This document shows, piece after piece, positions 11,761 through 23,159 of a DNA stretch of 64,000 bases. The position numbers and the translations under genes are program-made. Numbering within the stretch: the stretch's first letter is position 1; each line of letters begins with the position of its first letter. The notes under the pieces were generated by a model. That model did no database searches and had not been told where the DNA came from. It was given only the letters and a program-made list of their open reading frames with translations. This DNA is from Poecilobothrus nobilitatus (Eukaryota; Arthropoda; Insecta; Diptera; Dolichopodidae): assembly GCA_947095535.1 (NCBI GenBank), contig OX352773.1, positions 72,372,591-72,436,590 of the forward strand, given 5' to 3'.

Positions 11761-12767
11761 ATTTTTAAATCAAATAGTTTATATAAATCGCACATATTTT
11801 CATAAATTTCATAAATTATAAGATAAAAATTAATAACTTAAACTCTTAAGTATCTATCAATTAATTATTTCCTCAAAATTCAATTTTATAACCAATCATA
11901 TTGATATACAAATTAGGTATTCGTTTAATTCAATACGCAAAAAAAAATAATATAAATTTTATATTCTATACAGATACAAAAAAGAAACGTAATAATAGAT
12001 CAGTAACCTTCAGCACATCCTGAACAATTCCCATATAAATAAAAATAAAAATCATTCAAAACACATCATTCATCCATGCATTTCAATATTATCATGAACC
12101 TGAAATCATTTTTTTAAGAAAAAAAAAGAACACAACAACAACAATAACAAAAAAAGCAATATAATACATATTGTATAAAATAACAATTTTCCGGTTTAAT
12201 TAAATTCATCTCAGGATTCTCAGTCTCAGCATAAAGAAATCGAACATTTCACGTGTCACTCAGGTATATTATAGGAAACCAAAGAAACAAAAAAAAAAAA
12301 AACAAGCCTTAAGAATAATTTATATGCTTGATTATAAACTTTCTATGGATGCTCCTAATATTAATGATATAAAAAAAAAATCATATAATATTTAATCATG
12401 CAACGGATACTCATCAAGATCACGATAATAATAATAATACAGAAATAATTTTTATTTTTAATTCAAATAATTTGCATATCCAGGAGCAACCTCTTTAAAA
12501 AATAAAAAGCAATCTATAAATTCTTTTCAATTTGATATTTTCTTTTTTTTCAATATCCTTTTTTTTTACACAAAATTACACAGCTGAAATGATAAAAAGA
12601 ATCCTATTAAATGATTGTCTTTTTATAAAAATTGCGTTATGTACGTACAGTTATGGTAATTTTTTTTTAATTAATTAAAGATACATATATAAAATTTTAT
12701 TACTGAACAAGTTCCCCAAAAGCAGTTTTAAGCGTTTTTACACGATTTTTATATTAATTATGATATT
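11761..12767. other. AT-rich block, partly homopolymer-rich
   Basis: The part nearest 11761 may still contain unrecognisable LINE sequence. From about 12110 A and T runs dominate. No gene or RNA is recognised. Confidence 0.55.
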
Positions 12768-13118
12768 CTAGTATCTCATATTACATTGTGTATAATTTCT
12801 CAGTTTACCCCAACCACGAAGAAAGTCTGCATATATTATATGATTATTCTCATTTTTGTGCCCCTTACTTTTATATTTTTTTCTGTTAACTGATGCTGAT
12901 TTGTTTTTCTCTCTCCAAATTGTGTATGATTCGGTAAGATCTTCTATTATAATATGCATTTCTTTCGACAAATATTTTCGTTTCTTTGCGATTAATATTA
13001 ACTGATCTAAGATTTCGTACAACTTGAAGAAGTTAAAGATTACGACTTGACTTATTGTAAAAAAAAAAACAAATGCACCTAATAAAATTTTGATATCAAT
13101 TTTAATGGGAAACGACAC
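12768..13118 (-). CDS. 116-codon open frame, hypothetical, unrecognised
   Basis: This is one of the longest open frames in the window and has a more varied composition than most. Residues about 10-32 are hydrophobic (ILLGAFVFFFTISQVVIF) and could be a membrane anchor. The rest is charged, with a Lys/Arg/Asn-rich stretch (about 74-90) and two or three Trp. It starts at the ATG at 13118. The first 29 bases overlap head-to-head with a plus frame that crosses repeats. I recognise no domain and see no promoter, splice site or poly-A evidence. A frame of this length is unusual but not impossible by chance in sequence this AT-rich. It could also be a relic of a mobile element next to the repeats at 13166. 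Confidence 0.15.
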   Translation of the reverse strand: MSFPIKIDIKILLGAFVFFFTISQVVIFNFFKLYEILDQLILIAKKRKYLSKEMHIIIEDLTESYTIWREKNKSASVNRKKYKSKGHKNENNHIIYADFLRGWGKLRNYTQCNMRY

Positions 13119-13165
13119 ATTCCAAAAGTTTAATCAATACATCTTTCTCAAAGAATATATATATA

Positions 13166-13340
13166 TTTCCAGAATATTTATATATATGTATAAGCCAGAT
13201 TCTGAACTAGGAAGGAGTTTAGAGTTGAATTCAAAATCAGGATCATATAACTTTTACAGAATATGTACATATATGCGAGATTCTGAATTAGAACGAATTT
13301 TAGAGTCAGATCTCAAATTCAAGATTTCTGACTTTTTCCA
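13166..13340 (+). repeat. Dispersed repeat R6, two tandem 81-bp units
   Basis: Two units share CAGAATAT, a TATATATGY stretch, AGATTCTGAAYTAG and a TTTTAGAGT-type tail. The AGATTCTGAA motif begins at 13197 and 13278, giving an 81-base period. Related copies lie at 35885-35961 (minus) and about 45327-45395 (plus). The 148-codon plus frame at 13090-13536 runs through these units and the following minisatellite, so it is best read as an artefact of repeats, not a gene. Confidence 0.75.
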
Positions 13341-13466
13341 GACTAATTTAATCGTTGTTTGTATGTATATGAATCCGCTCTTGCAAAATATGTATTCTCT
13401 TTCTCAAACGACTTTTTGCAAAATATTCGAGTTTTGCTTTATACGGCTTATTTGCGAATTGTCTTT

Positions 13467-13621
13467 TTTGTCAAAAGGGGAATTTGTGAAGTTGCTGTTT
13501 TGTGAAATGGAAATTTGTGATGTAGTTGTTTTGTGAAATGGAAATTTGTGACGTGCTTTTTTTGTCAAATGAGGAATTTGCAAAGTGGCATTTTTCTAAA
13601 ACGGTAAATTTGTGATGGTAA
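13467..13621 (+). repeat. Five-unit 31-bp minisatellite
   Basis: Units start at 13467, 13498, 13529, 13560 and 13591, exactly 31 bases apart. The second and third begin with the same TTTTGTGAAATGGAAATTTG. The other units are diverged versions with GTCAAAWGRGGAATTTG in the same place. A degenerate earlier unit may lie at about 13436. Similar motifs recur more loosely at 58310-58645. Confidence 0.85.
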
Positions 13622-16290
13622 ATTGTGTACTTTGATAAAGTGATCCATACCCAATTTTAATAATACATTATATTATATTATTAGTTTAATAAAATATACA
13701 ATTTCACTAAAAGATTAGAAAAGATGTCCAAAACATACTTTTATGGAGCTGAAAAATCTTTATTTTTAATTATATTTCCAGAACTGTACATTTATTCCAT
13801 ATTATTAATAAAAAAATATTAATGTATAAAAGAAAAATGAAAAAAAAAATCGATCTAAACCATAATTTTCAATTCACTTGAAAGATATAATGAGCAATCC
13901 TTTAAAAAAAGGATCAATTTAGTCTTATTATTATTATTGTTATTATGATTCTTAAATTTTATTCTTCTTATTATGTTTTTTTTTTGAATTTTAAATTATC
14001 AAAAGACGCAATTTTTTTTTTTGTCTCTTTTTATTTTTCAATCAAGGATTCACTCTCTTGTTGTTTTTTATTCTTTGCATATAATTATCTTTAGATTTTA
14101 TTGTAATATATCCTGAAAACTATGGGAAATATTTTTTTTATTTTATTTTTTTTTTTTGGTTGTTGTTTGTATTGAAATAATGAATAAAAGAAAGAATGAA
14201 TAGAATTTATTGAAAAGACTAAACTTGATGCTTTTTTTTTTTTATTATTATCATTATTATTGAAAAGATTGAAATTGAAAAATAAAAAAAGAAACAAAAA
14301 AATGTTTTAAATGATCGAAAAATAATATTCATTCTGATCTTCATTCTATCAACAATTATTATAACTAACAATAATAATAAAATAAAGGATATATTCATTG
14401 CTAATATATGCAAACTATCAATTGAATGTATTGTTCAAATTTGAATATAAAAAAAAAAAAAAATTTCAGAGTTGGCCGTTAAATATTTTTTTTTTCGGGG
14501 GATTTGTATACACATATTTAATGCTCTATAGGGTATACATGAAAATAACAGAAATTTTGAAATAAAAACCATTAAAAAGGATTTCAATATCATTCGAAAT
14601 TAATTTTCTGTACTTACATATACAAAATTTATTGTCCATAATGTAATGAAATTCTGAACTGATATTTAAAAAAAAATTGGTCTAGTTATTTGTCTTAAGA
14701 AGAATTCAATACATTAATTGGACTCCGGAACCACTACAAAAAAAAAAAAAAAAGGAAAAGAAACGGAACTAATATTATAATATTAAACATATAATTTCCG
14801 TTCCTTTAGGGTATAGTAATCTAATAACTCAAAATCTTTTCTGTTTTTTGTGGTTGTTGTTGTGTTTTTTACCTATTCTTTTATTCAACAATCTAATATG
14901 ATAAAATTAAAGGACATTTGATTGAAATTTAAATAAAGGTGCTTAAAGTGAGTAAATTTAAAAATAAAAAATTAATCAGGATTTTTTAAAAGTTTTTTTT
15001 ATTATTTCTCCGATCAATTTAGATGTCATAAAAAAAGATAAAATTATATATAACTACTCTGCTAACTTTTACGTAACTTAAAAAATTTGATATTTCCTAT
15101 TAGGTACTACAAAATAACCAGATCATATACATAAAAAGAATATAACAGAAATTAAAGAAAATAATACAAAAGGAAAAAATTTTAATTTAAAATAATTACA
15201 AAGATTAATTATTTCTTACTTTGAAAGTTGAAAGGCAAAATACTTTGGAAAAGTTTTTCGTTGGTTAGATATGTATTAATGTTTTCATCCTTTGAAACAT
15301 AAGTATAGATGAATTTTGCAAATACATAGACAAAATTTCTCCTTGCTTTAAATAAAAAGAAAAAAATTATTTTTCTTAAGCTACTTGTTAAGCTACAATA
15401 TCATTTTATATTTCGCTAGAGTTACGATGGTTACATAATGAGAAAAGAGATTTAAAGGATTCTGAAACAATTTACAATTTAGCAAAAATTGGAATACCTA
15501 TATAATAATTGTTTATTCTAAAAGCTTTATATAGAATGCTAACACATACTATATTAGTGTGATCGTTGCAAAACGTATATGCCTTAGAAAATAATTTATC
15601 TTAAGTTTAATTTACCTTAGAAAGTAGACTGCTATAGTACAGGTATTCTTTTCTAGGTACATCAAATAAATATACTGTTTTCTCTGGTAGAAAATATTTT
15701 ACCGAACAATATTTTTACACTAATCATATAAGCGATTAATTTACCTTTTAATTTCATTAAGTCCATCAAAAACCAAGTTACAAATCACTAACTATCCATA
15801 TTGGCCGTATAATTTTCTTCTTGTATATGACTCTAATGTTTCATTAAGAATATTTATAATACAAAGCTATTGACAAAACAGGTTATTGACTCAACTATAG
15901 ATTGTTAAGAATGTATAAGATGAGCTAGATATTTCTTTTATTAGTAATACAAAAGTAGTGATATATTTGAAACAACTGTTTCGAATCGTACATCTTAAAA
16001 AATGAATATTTGTAATTATTTGTATTATTTTTTTAAATAGGAGCTTCAACACAAAATAACTAGTAATTAAATTTATATTTAAAATACAATAAATAAAGTT
16101 TAAAAATTAATAAAAATTTAAAAAAAATCCGAATTGCGAAATTAAATATTAAAATATTACAATAGAATTGAAACGAATTAAAACTTTTCCGAAGTCATTG
16201 GCCTAATTTCGTGATTACTAGATGGATACTTTGAGAAAAATATACATTTAATATCCTATATAGATAATTTATATTTAGTTTATTCACTTG
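13622..16290. other. AT-rich block, homopolymer-rich to about 15200
   Basis: Poly-A/T runs are dense at 13790-15010. Two minus frames of 64-68 codons near 14091-14413 are Phe/Ile/Asn/Lys-rich and follow those runs, so they are not called. From 15200 to 16290 the sequence is plain AT-rich DNA with no recognisable element. Confidence 0.65.
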
Positions 16291-16298
16291 CCATATAG

Positions 16299-16416
16299 AT
16301 TGCACAGTCTTTCGTTCCAGGAGAAATTATTCTTAGGACATGTATGGAATTCGAACCCACACTCCCTTCGGTCTTTACACAGTATATTATACGATCTTAC
16401 CAAGTACTCTATCCCA
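16299..16416 (-). mobile_element. tRNA-derived SINE (family S1), diverged copy
   Basis: Read on the minus strand it has an A-box-like region (GATAGAGTACTTGGTAAGATCG), then CGTATAATATAC, then GACCGAAGGGAGTGTGGGTT with the B-box GGGTTCGAATTCC. The body follows: CATGTCCTAAGAATAATT, then GGAACGAAAGACTGTGCAAT. Order and spacing match the better-preserved copies at 16771 and 32457. The usual 3' tail is replaced by diverged sequence and no target duplication is seen. The plus-strand 61-codon frame over it is a shadow. Confidence 0.8.
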
Positions 16417-16456
16417 AATCACTCCCAAATTACTTTTTTTGTCTTATTTTTTTTTT

Positions 16457-16592
16457 CCTTTCCATTCCGATGAGGACTATAAGGCATCCACTAAGTCATT
16501 TGATATTCATATCTGACTAAGCTTCAGTTTCGTAAAGCATTAATTTCACTAAGCCGTTGATTACTCGGCTATTATTATTGTACAAGAAAGAC
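16457..16592 (+). repeat. Dispersed repeat R4, copy 1
   Basis: This stretch aligns along its length with 31508-31640. Shared ordered motifs are CCTTTCCAYTCC, ACTAARNCATTT, ATATTCATAT, TGMYTMWGCTTCARTTTC, GCATTAA, then YTATTGATTAYTYGGYT and CTATTATTATTG/CATTGCTATTG. The two copies are about two-thirds identical by eye. It is non-coding with no inverted ends seen. Copy 1 sits between two SINE copies, so this is a repeat-dense spot. Confidence 0.65.
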
Positions 16593-16753
16593 ATTTCTTT
16601 GCTTTTTATTTCTATGCCATCTACGCCATCTTATACAAGAATTATGGTCTATTATTATTTTATTATATAGCTATTACAATATGATATTAATTATAACTTA
16701 TAGAACATATATACTTGTTTTTAATTTAATTAAATTCAACTAATTATTATAAG

Positions 16754-16946
16754 AAAAATCTATATTATTTGGGGTCTCGGTGGCCTAGTGGATAGGAGCG
16801 TATAAAATACGCTGTAAACACCGAGGGAGTGTGGGTTATTCCTCCATACGACATTTACAGCCACGCCTGAACTGTGTAATTTCCTGTCCACATTTATGTG
16901 GTAGAGAAATGCACTAAAAAAAAAAGAAAAAAAATCTATATTATTT
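16754..16946 (+). mobile_element. Full-length tRNA-derived SINE (family S1) with 17-bp target duplication
   Basis: The element proper is 16771-16929. It starts GGGGTCTCGGTGGCCTAGTG, whose TGGCCTAGTGGATAGGAGC is a polymerase III A box. A small stem GCGTATAAAATACGC follows, then GGGAGTGTGGGTTATTCC (a damaged B box), a tRNA-unrelated body (CGACATTTACAGCCACGCCTG, TGTGTAATTTCCTGTC, ACATTTATGTGG), and an A-rich tail. It is flanked by a perfect 17-base direct repeat, AAAAATCTATATTATTT, at 16754-16770 and 16930-16946. Intact duplications and tail show target-primed insertion and a fairly recent date. Mobilisation would need a LINE partner. The tRNA of origin is uncertain; the D-arm and spacing look Ser/Leu-like. 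Confidence 0.92.
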
Positions 16947-16960
16947 TTTATTAATCTATA

Positions 16961-17036
16961 TGACCCAACCGGGGTTTGAACCCAAGATCTTTTGAATGAA
17001 AGGTCGGTGTCTTAACCAATACACCATTGGCTGGAT
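16961..17036 (-). repeat. tRNA-like sequence (family S2), copy 1
   Basis: On the minus strand CCAATGGTGTATTGGTTAAG is an A-box/D-arm and TTGGGTTCAAACCCCGG is a good T-arm with B box. The D-stem (GGTG/CACC) and T-stem pair well. The acceptor ends (CCAGCCA versus TTGGGTC) pair only in part and the anticodon arm is poor, so this is not a functional tRNA. A related sequence lies at 48508-48588. It is most likely the head of a second SINE family or a tRNA pseudogene. Confidence 0.7.
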
Positions 17037-17039
17037 TTT

Positions 17040-17440
17040 TTGCCTTATACTTATATCTTATATATGATTTTTATATCTTATACTTATGTCTTATAATTAG
17101 TTATATTATAAGTCTTATTTTTATATTATAGACACTTATGTAGATATCTAATATAGTATAGTCTATTCTCTAAAAATTTGCCTAACAAATCAATTACTCT
17201 TAATTACTTCAGTATGATCTAATCTGAAATAACTTTATAGGAATATTTGTTTGTATTTAAATTTCGAAATACGAAGTTAGGTTCGGAAATATCCTTTATT
17301 CAATGCAGTGGAAATCCTTATAAATACAAATTATGTATTTGCGAAAAATGCAAAATTATTGTGCTGCAGAACTTTTAGAACTTACGCTTATTTATATCTG
17401 CATATAAATAAGTAATGTTTTTCTTATTTATAAGGACGAA
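17040..17440. other. AT-rich stretch with one perfect hairpin
   Basis: At 17387-17412 CTTATTTATA and TATAAATAAG form a perfect 10-bp stem with a 6-base loop. Nothing else is recognisable. Confidence 0.6.
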
Positions 17441-20400
17441 AAATATTAATTAAAAAAAAATTGATAAATTATTAATAAATTCATCATCTATTTTTTATTT
17501 ATCTTTTTTATTTTTTTTTTTCGTTTGTTCCAAAATTTGAAATTCAAGTACTCTTTTTTTATTTCAACTTTTTATCAATGTCAAAAAAAGTAAAAATCAT
17601 TATAATTAATTATAAATTCCATAAAGTCATTGAAAGTCAATTCTAATCAAACCTTTTTTTTTTCTTGTTTATGTATTTGTTTAATTTTCTTATTATTTTG
17701 CAAATATAAATCGAACTCTTTCTTTTATAGGAAAATTGAGAAAAAAAAATTAGGAGAAAAGGTTATGTCAAATTAAAAAAAATTTCTCTGCATTTTTGTT
17801 TTCTTTTTTTGGTTTGTTTTAAAGGATTTATTTGATATCTTTAACAATTCACAAAACTCAACAAGATTCAAGAGGTTGCATAAATCAGGCAAAACAAATA
17901 AAACAATGAACATAATAAGTCCTTTTTTTTTGTTACTTTCTTTTTTTATTTGCCACTTTCATAGAAATTAATAGCGTTTTTTTTTTTTTTTGCACAACAA
18001 AAAACAAAGGAATGGAAAAAAAAACAAAAAAATCAAAATGCACCCTTAAAGAATAATCGAAAACAGTTAGATATTTCGTTTTTTTTTTTTTATTTTTCTA
18101 TTATCCTTTATTTCGTTTATTGTATTTTTTTTTTGTTTGGTTTGTTTGTACTGTTGTTTTCTGCAAATAATAAAACCTTTTGCACAATTTTTTTTTATCT
18201 TTCTCTTTTTTTTTTTTTTGTTTGTTTGTTGTTTGCTGTCACTCATAACTGCAGGATATTCATAATCCTATATATATATACCTATATTAGTAAATGTTTA
18301 ATGTATTGATAGAATATTGGCAATGTAAATATCTTTATAATTTATTGATTTTTTTTGTTTTGTTGTTTTTTTTAAATGATAATAAGGATATTCATAATAA
18401 GGATATTTTGACATTGCAGTTTTATGCAAAAATATTACTGTATGTGCTTTGTATTTGGTTTTTTTTTTTATTGAGTTTTTAAAAAACCATTGAGCACATT
18501 ATATGCATACTTTTAACTGAGTACATGATTATCCTTGAATAATATATACACATATACTGTACAAGGTTATGTTATTATGCATTATGAAGCCAAGGAGATA
18601 CTTAATAAGTTTTAATCATTTGATTTGCAAATAAGCGCAAAAATAAAAAAGGGTATAAAATTGTACTTTGGTTATTTGGTTATTCGGTTATTAGGTTATT
18701 TTCTATATTGTGTTTTGTTTTTTGCTACTTACTTACTTAAAAGGGAAGAAAGTTATTTAGGGATAGAATGATAATGAGCTGTTTTTGGTGAAAAGTGATA
18801 GAAAGTAAAAAGAAAAAAATAAATAAAAAAGTATAATAAAGTGAAATGTTATGGAAAAATAATATTGTATATTATGCAATCTTTTTATATGCAATAAAAA
18901 TGCCAATATAATTATGGTGTCTAAAGGTGATGCCAATTATTATATAAGTAATTTTTGTGATTTTGATGGCAGTGAAAGTATTGAAGGATATTGAGTATAT
19001 CGAGAGATAAATTGAAGAGATTAATTATTGAAATGAATTTTAATTAGTATTGTGTTTATATACAATAGGTATATATATATACATAGGGACTACTTAATAG
19101 GAACACTTTTGACTTTGTATTTAATTGCAATGAACTACAAAGCATTTTTTTTATTTTTATTTTATGTTACTTAGTTGACTTTTTAATTGTTGTGGAAATC
19201 AAAAAGGGGTGTTTTTTTTTTAAGTTTTAAAAATTAAATTTTCTTTTATATAGTTTTTTATATAGAACAGTTTAGATAAGCAAACACATATCAATATGTA
19301 TGTTTTTAAAGAAATCACTAAATTTGTTAAGACCCTAATCATACAATAGAAAAAGAAAATAAAAATTTTAATTATGAAATGAAATAAGGATTTGATTTGA
19401 AAATATTGAAAAAAAAAAATTAGCAATTTCGTAAATTATGAAGTTAAGATACCCCGATCTTAAGTAAATTAAGAATTCAGCAAAAATTCTTACTTGATCT
19501 TTTTGCATAATTTAGTTTTTAAACAGACTTTATGAATATAAAACTGAATGAGTACATGTTAAGTAAAAGAGTTAAGTAGAACATATTAAAGAATACGTCA
19601 TGCTAAATAGATGAATACTAATATTTTTCTGTAAAATTTTTTCTGAAGATCACATTTTGATATCAACTGATCTTTGGTTTCTGGTTGGCCAAATTTTACT
19701 TTTCAGTTCTATAAATCTTCAAATAAAAAAGTATTCTTTTTTTTTTTTGTTAACTTTTAATCAATGATTTTCTTTTTTTTTTTTTATTCACACATTAATT
19801 TAATTCTCTAAAGATCAAAAACAATATAAAAATAAATAGTAAATTTAAAAAAGGATTATATAAATCAATCAAAGTTAAAAGGCTATATTTCTGAGAAAAT
19901 TTCTTGAATCATTATAAATTATTCAAATTAAAGTTTACTCTTTTCATACAACTTTTTACAACTTTTTCTTCATATACTATATACAATATGTTTTCTTTTA
20001 AATGGTTTATCCTTAGAAAGATTTTATCAAATTGAATCAGACCGTCTATACTCTATAGTATAATTAATTAACATTTCTGGAATTTATGCATTCCAATCAA
20101 TAACTTTTAATTAAAAAAAAAAAAAAAAAAACAAGAAAAAAAAGGGATCAAAATTAATTTTGCAGCTTTCTTTATTCCCACATTTTGTTCTCAGGAACAT
20201 AAATAACAAAAACACAATAAAAAAAAAACCATTCAAGTTACAATACACTTTAAATATATTTTTTATAATATTATGCTCCTTATATATTATATTGTTTGTA
20301 TTTAACTATAATATATATGAAAAGAAGCTCTGACATTAAATATGAAAAATTTCCCATTTATTTTGAATATGAAACAAAAAAAATTTGAATATGGCCAAAA

Positions 20401-22720
20401 CAAATTAAAAATCATTGTCAATAAATTTAATGTTCTTATTAAATACCTGAATTCAATTATTTTTTTAACATTAACATAAAATTAAAAACAAAAAAAATAA
20501 AAAATACAAGAACCATAACATTGTATTTATTTTTATACAACGTATAAGTAAGGTATTTATTATTATTATAATTTTATTCTTTTTATTTCTTTCAATAATA
20601 TATCCTTATTTTTATCCTTTATTCAATATTTTTATAATATATGTATCAAACCATATAAATTTATTCTTTTATAATATACATACATATGCATACATATATG
20701 TTGTATTATATATATGTATATATATCAAACAATCAGCTTAGTGATTAAATTTTTCTTTTCTTATACTATTATTATTCTAATTATTGCTATTGCTAGGATT
20801 AAAAATTATTTTTTGATCGTATTTCAATTTTCCATTTTTTTTTTTCTTCTCTAAAAATTTTTTTTTACTTTCAATGTCCTTTGAATCTCTTTAAGAAAAA
20901 GGAATATATTTAATACAAGGACATGCAAATGAAAGGATTTGATTTTTGTTTTTTTTTTTCTCTTTTTTTCTGATTTTTTCACAGAAACAAAAATACAAAA
21001 AAAAAGAAAAAAAAACATCTGCGCGTATATTTTGTTTTTTTTTTTTTTATTTTCCGTATAAAAAATCTCAATATTATCCTTTTTTTCATTTTTATATATA
21101 TTTATTGTAAATTTTTGTTCAGTGTATAAATATTCGAAGGATATTAATGAAATTCGAGTTTTCAATTTTTATTTGTTATTATAATTTTTTAAAGGAAAAA
21201 AAAATAAGAAAATAAAAAATTGAATTCGTTGAAAATTCGTTACAAAAATTTATTGTTTTGATTCGCCACTCTAACATATTATAGAGAGTACGTATATATG
21301 TGCATAATTATGTATACATAATAAATATTAGCAGTTTCAATTCAATAAGGAATTTTTGAAAAAAAAAAAAAAAAAAAAATCTGAATCGAAATGAAGAGTA
21401 AAATATTTTAGAAATTTTACCTTACATATAGGTATAATACTATTTACCCATTATTCAATAGGGTGGAAATTATACATTCGAAAACAAAAATAAAATGATA
21501 TATTTAAGTAGAGAAAAAAAAAACATAAAAACAATAATAAATGTCAGGGAATACCCTTTCAATATATATAATACATATATATGTACATCTATAATAAGGA
21601 ATAGTAAATACAATTACAGAAAAAAATGTCGGAACAAAAAATAATTAAAATACAGAATAATTAAATAATTTTGATATCATTGCAGTTTTAGTCTTCTTTA
21701 TCATCCTTTTTTTGCTACTTGTATACTGTTGTGTTTAGGACTAGGACTATATAACTGATATTTGATACAAACTGCATGGTTAACTTTGGAAAGTTTATAC
21801 TCTTCCGTATTATATTAAAGTGTCAAATATAAATTGTTAAATCACGTAGACGATGTCATTATTGAACAATACATTCGTAATCTTAAAGTATGGCTCATGT
21901 TCTTAGTTCAAGTGTCAAAAAAAGTGTCATTTCATTTTTTTATTTACTTTTACGTACGGTACTTACGTATTTACTTTTACGTAATGGAACTATTAAAATT
22001 AATTATATGATACTTAAAAAATACTAGTTTTTGTAATTAAATAACATCGAAAATCGAAACCTTTTTAGTTTAAAATTATACATAAATCACCACCCAATCT
22101 TCAATCACGATCCCTAGATCAAAACTTGTAATAGGTCGAACACTGCAAACTAATATGTACAAATAAAGGCACATAGCAAAGTAGTGACACAAAACGAAAA
22201 ACGCTCTCTCCATAGACTCTATATTCCTTTAAAACTAAAATTTAACGATATTCCAAATTATGAGGAAAACATTCTTTGAAATAATGTTTGGGTATATTTA
22301 AGCACATTTTTAAAAGGTCTAAGAAACTCAAAAGGACATATGAAAAATTAAAATGAATTTATAAAAGGGGTAATTATTATGGTTTTAACTATATTAAACA
22401 ATTTCATCATTTTTAATTATGCCTCAAAATTAAAATATTGTGTGTGATATTCGATTTTAATTTTTTAAAACAACAAACCAGTATATAAATTGTAAGTAAT
22501 TTTTGGAATTAAAATAACAAAAAATTATATGTTCTTTTGTTTAGGGAAACACTACCACTTATATAATTATTAAGAAATGTCATCAACCTGCACTTGAAAA
22601 TATAATATTGCAGCATAAATTTTTGTGTCTTACTTAAAACAAATTTGTTTCTCAGTAAAAGGTGTCTAAAATTAACGTATTTTAAATTTTTCATCGTTTA
22701 ATATAGCTTAGTTCTGACTC
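17441..22720. other. Large homopolymer-rich low-complexity block
   Basis: Long T and A runs throughout, including a 22-base A run at 21359-21380 and (AT)n near 20700-20725. At 18670-18701 the 8-mer GGTTATTN is repeated four times in tandem. Open frames of 60-104 codons here (for example 20851-21165 minus) are Lys/Phe/Ile-rich products of the runs and are not called. From 21700 to 22720 the sequence is less repetitive but shows no gene. Confidence 0.7.
18670..18701 (+). repeat. (GGTTATTN)4 tandem repeat
   Basis: Four exact-length 8-base units, GGTTATT followed by T, C, A and T. A short G-containing tandem within a poly-T region. Confidence 0.9.
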
Positions 22721-22729
22721 CTAAAAGGG

Positions 22730-23150
22730 TTAAAAGTTACCGTTAATGACGGGAACAAATTTTTCTAAGGTAACTTATGATTATTTCCAAAAATGTTCCT
22801 TCTGTCAAAATTTCAAAGTTCTAAATAAAACATACAGAGATACAGAGAATTCACATAACGATAAATTTAAATACAAAAATTGTATAAAGTATTTTCAATC
22901 GGTCCACGTTTTTAGATGAAAAAAGTAATGTTAAGCTAAACTAAGGTTTAAACTTAATAAAATATGGCTCTCACGTATATACGACTCAAATACGATCTTC
23001 AATGAATGAGACTATACATAAAAAGTTTTAAATATATAAAAACTATTACAGTAAGTTTTTTATGGTACTTTAAAACAAATCGGTTTTGAAACGGTCTGAA
23101 AAGGTTTTGCAGTTTTGAAAACAGAGAGTCTGACGGACGGATCAATTGAA
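22730..23150 (+). repeat. Dispersed repeat R3, copy B (diverged)
   Basis: It shares with the copy at 2340 the order GGGAACAAATTTTTC / GGTGGAAATAAATTTTCC, TTCYTNCATCAAAATTTCAAA, then CACATAACGRTAAATTT, and ends near a TCTGACGGACGG tract. The middle is more diverged than in the other two copies. No coding remains. Confidence 0.55.
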
Positions 23151-23159
23151 ATTATTTGA

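Noticed and set aside
13090..13536. 148-codon plus-strand open frame
   Set aside because: It runs through two R6 repeat units and into the 31-bp minisatellite. The repeated DSELxRxLE segments are the repeat translated.
16961..17036. Possible functional tRNA
   Set aside because: The acceptor stem pairs poorly and no proper anticodon arm forms. A similar decayed copy exists at 48508.
20851..21165. 104-codon minus-strand frame
   Set aside because: Lys/Ile/Phe-rich and generated by T runs. No motif or context.
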